Origin: Panacagrimonas sp041603235
Lineage (GTDB): Bacteria; Pseudomonadota; Gammaproteobacteria; Nevskiales; Nevskiaceae
DNA length: 64,000 bases
Reading direction: 5' to 3'
Assembly (NCBI GenBank): GCA_041603235.1
Contig: JBFIES010000012.1
Span: 1 to 64,000 of the forward strand
The notes under the pieces are model-generated. The model worked only from the letters and a program-made list of their open reading frames with translations, ran no database searches and was not told the origin of the DNA. The position numbers and the translations under genes are program-made. Shown here one piece after another: positions 61,889-64,000 of this stretch (position 1 is its first letter; the number at the start of each line of letters is the position of its first letter).

Positions 61889-62908
61889 TCACGCTCCTCC
61901 AGATTGAGTGGCAACAATGACCAGGCCGGTCACCATCACATTGATAAGAGTCAACGGCAGACATACCTTCCAGCCCGCAGACATCATGTGGTCATAGCGG
62001 GGACGCGGAAGCGCCGCGCGCAGAAGAATGAAGCTGCTCATGAACATGAAGGTCTTGGCCGCGAATGCGAAGAAGGACAGGATTGGGCCTTCATTATCCA
62101 CGAAGGGCACATCCCAGCCGCCGAAGAACAGCACCACGATGATGGCAGACACCAGCACGATTCCAACGTACTCGCCAACGAAGAACATGCCGAACTTCAT
62201 CGAGGAGTACTCGGTGTGGAATCCGGCCGCCAGCTCCTGCTCTGCTTCTGGCAAATCGAAGGGTGTGCGATGCGTGGTGGCCACGCCGGCAAGTGCGAAG
62301 GTGACGAAACCGAAGAACTGCGGAATGACATTCCAAACGCCCAGTTCCTGCTGCGAGGTCACCACATCCACCAAGGAGAAACTGCCTGCCATCATCACGA
62401 CGCCCATGATGGAAAGGCCCATGAAGACCTCGTAAGTGATCATCTGCGCAGACGATCGCAGGCCGCCCAGCAACGCATACTTGCTGTTGGACGCCCAGCC
62501 GCCGAGCATCACGGCATAGACACCGAGACCGCAGATGGCCAGGAACAGAAGAATGCCCAGGTTCAGATCTGCCACGCCGAGCCAGGGCGTCAAGGGAATG
62601 ACCATGAATCCCAGCATCATGGTGCTCATGGCGATCATCGGCGCAATCCAGAACATGACCTTGTCCGCGAAGGGCGGCGTCCAGTCTTCCTTCATGAAGA
62701 TCTTGATCATGTCGGCAATAACGATGCCCAGCCCCAATGGGCCGACGCGGTTCGGGCCGTAACGATCCTGCCAGAGTCCCAGCAAGCGGCGCTCGAGCCA
62801 GATCATCCATGCGGCAGTCAGGACCAAGCCGACCAGAATGACGGCAGCCTCCACCATGCTGAGCACGATGCTGATCAACTCGGGCGTAATCCAGGCAGGC
62901 AAACTCAT
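61889..62908 (-). CDS. nuoH: NADH-quinone oxidoreductase subunit H
   Basis: A 339-residue membrane subunit of complex I forming the quinone entry site with eight helices. Hallmarks are WLERRLLGLWQDRYGPNRVG near the N-terminus and the acidic loop HRTPFDLPEAEQELAAGFHT. The ATG lies 1 nt after the nuoG stop; the frame is open for 26 more codons inside nuoG, but these are not part of the family. Confidence 0.97.
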   Translation of the reverse strand: MSLPAWITPELISIVLSMVEAAVILVGLVLTAAWMIWLERRLLGLWQDRYGPNRVGPLGLGIVIADMIKIFMKEDWTPPFADKVMFWIAPMIAMSTMMLGFMVIPLTPWLGVADLNLGILLFLAICGLGVYAVMLGGWASNSKYALLGGLRSSAQMITYEVFMGLSIMGVVMMAGSFSLVDVVTSQQELGVWNVIPQFFGFVTFALAGVATTHRTPFDLPEAEQELAAGFHTEYSSMKFGMFFVGEYVGIVLVSAIIVVLFFGGWDVPFVDNEGPILSFFAFAAKTFMFMSSFILLRAALPRPRYDHMMSAGWKVCLPLTLINVMVTGLVIVATQSGGA

Positions 62909-62909
62909 C

Positions 62910-64000
62910 TCAGGCGGCTCCGAGCTTGATGCTGGTACCGGGAACAGCAAACGGCACACCGGCAAAACCCTGCGGCAGTCCGACACTACCAGCAGGCAGG
63001 CTCTCGCTGATGCGGACCGGGAGGTTTACCGTGACCTGCCCCAGCGTCACCTGCGCCTGATCCTTCAGGCCCAGGCTATCGGCATCTTTCTGGCTGACAA
63101 ACACACAGCTTTGCGGGATGCGCTTCTGGATCACAGCGGCGCGGGCACTTTGTTCTTCGCTACCGAAGATATGGTGGATCGCGACAAGCTTGAGGCCGTC
63201 CGAGCCAGCGGCCTGATCAGCACCGAAGTAGGTAATGCCTGCGTCCGGATCCGTCACCAAGACCGGTTCACCGGAATCCCCGCCCTTCATTTCGCCGCCC
63301 ACTTCCGCCTGGAACTTGTTCCAGGCCTGCGGAGAATTCCAGCCCGGCGCCCAGGCAAACGGCAGCAGCTCCGAAGGTCGATCCAGTTTCATGGAGCCGT
63401 TGGCGCCTTCCATGGAGAAGGCCAGCGCTGAATCTGCATCCTGCGTTGCGCGCGGCTCGTGGACAGACAGGTTGGCGCGCATTGCGGTTCGACCGGAATA
63501 GCGATGCGGTGCACGGGCGACTTTCATGCCCTTCAATCGGAACTGTGCGTTCGGTGCGGTTTCAGTGATGACCGAGAACTGGCTCATCTCTTTGGCGCAT
63601 TGCGCTGTGACGTCGTCGAGGGACTGCCAGACCTGTTCAGACATGCCAGCACACCAGCGCCAGGCATCCTGCACTGCAACGCTGCGGTCGTAATAGGTGG
63701 GATCGAAGACCTGGAAGAAGCGCTGCGCGCGCCCTTCGCAATTGACAAAGGTGCCGTCGGTTTCAAACACAGTGCCCGCCGGCAGCAAGAGGTCGGCGTG
63801 TTCGCTGGTGGCGGTCATCTGATGATCAATCACGATCACCCGAGCCTTGCTTTGCAGTGCGGCGTCGACCAGAGATTTTTCGGCGCGGCGGTACAGGTCG
63901 TTCTCCAGCACCACCAGAACATCGACCTCGCCATTCGCGGCAGCCTGCAAGCCCGCTTCCACGTCCGGCGCTCCGAACAGCGACACGCCGAGACTGTTGG
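62910..64000 (-). CDS. nuoG: NADH-quinone oxidoreductase subunit G, C-terminal part (cut by window edge)
   Basis: At least 362 codons of the C-terminal portion; the frame stays open to the window edge, so the 5' end lies to the right. The sequence matches the molybdopterin oxidoreductase-like half of NuoG (VIDHQMTATSEHADLLLPAG and GTFVNCEGRAQRFFQVFDP), which binds no molybdenum in complex I. The iron-sulfur N-terminal domain is outside the window. It precedes nuoH in the standard G-H-I-J-K-L-M-N order. Confidence 0.95.
   Translation of the reverse strand, partial: NSLGVSLFGAPDVEAGLQAAANGEVDVLVVLENDLYRRAEKSLVDAALQSKARVIVIDHQMTATSEHADLLLPAGTVFETDGTFVNCEGRAQRFFQVFDPTYYDRSVAVQDAWRWCAGMSEQVWQSLDDVTAQCAKEMSQFSVITETAPNAQFRLKGMKVARAPHRYSGRTAMRANLSVHEPRATQDADSALAFSMEGANGSMKLDRPSELLPFAWAPGWNSPQAWNKFQAEVGGEMKGGDSGEPVLVTDPDAGITYFGADQAAGSDGLKLVAIHHIFGSEEQSARAAVIQKRIPQSCVFVSQKDADSLGLKDQAQVTLGQVTVNLPVRISESLPAGSVGLPQGFAGVPFAVPGTSIKLGAA

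Noticed and set aside
61796..62929. A 377-codon plus-strand frame opposite nuoH
   Set aside because: Its His/Gln/Glu-rich composition is typical of the antisense of hydrophobic membrane genes; similar frames lie opposite nuoM and the antiporter at 45795.

Overview
The window (GC-rich, roughly 60% by eye) is a stretch of gammaproteobacterial chromosome made almost entirely of housekeeping and regulatory genes. Gene order points to the Xanthomonadales/Lysobacterales side of the class: tRNA-Tyr/Gly/Thr-tuf, topA, smg-dprA-LysM // def-fmt, yhfA // crp next to speD, pilSR next to sucCD, and a CRP whose recognition helix region resembles Xanthomonas Clp. This placement is inference; no rRNA or species-level marker is present. 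I see no insertion sequences, prophage genes, CRISPR arrays, integrases or rRNA, and no gene-free stretch longer than about 300 bases.

Layout. 1-645: tRNA-tuf operon, leftward, with a stable-RNA type promoter overlapping the topA stop codon. 642-6082: topA, smg, dprA and a LysM lipoprotein, leftward. 6212-13309: def-fmt, then a creD // creBC block inserted before rsmB. 13572-19323: trkA, trkH-thrB, glnK-amtB. 19351-23276: an anchored protein of unknown function, two DUF4124 proteins and a lysophospholipid transporter/acyltransferase fusion. 23297-30267: a second-messenger and polyamine cluster (exported methyltransferase-like protein, class III cyclase-like membrane protein, CHASE-GGDEF-EAL protein, speD, yhfA, crp). 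30269-35433: DUF885 lipoprotein, pilR, pilS and a PP0621 protein. 35650-39914: sucCD, nadE and a DUF4334 protein. 40110-43566: lipoprotein, cytochrome c5 and two outer-membrane barrel genes, each behind a structured leader. 43636-46781: comM, ubiK and a Na+/H+ antiporter-like gene, leftward. 46931-50984: gliding-type (Gld-like) ABC exporter operon. 50995-55501: leucine dehydrogenase-like gene and a large transglutaminase/DUF2126 protein. 55559-64000: nuoN to nuoG of respiratory complex I, leftward, with nuoG cut by the window edge.

How the genes fit together. The window covers translation (tuf, tRNAs, def, fmt, rsmB), potassium and ammonium uptake with PII control (trkAH, glnK-amtB), central energy metabolism (sucCD, nadE, nuo, cytochrome c5) and several signalling systems (CreBC, PilSR, cAMP/CRP, c-di-GMP). 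The most unusual signals are non-coding. The porin gene at 41464 follows a leader of about 200 nt with several hairpins, a multi-helix junction and a long-range helix covering its Shine-Dalgarno. The TorF-family porin gene at 42853 has a different leader whose long-range stem reaches into the start codon. Both look like RNA-controlled translation switches, and I do not recognise either as a known class.
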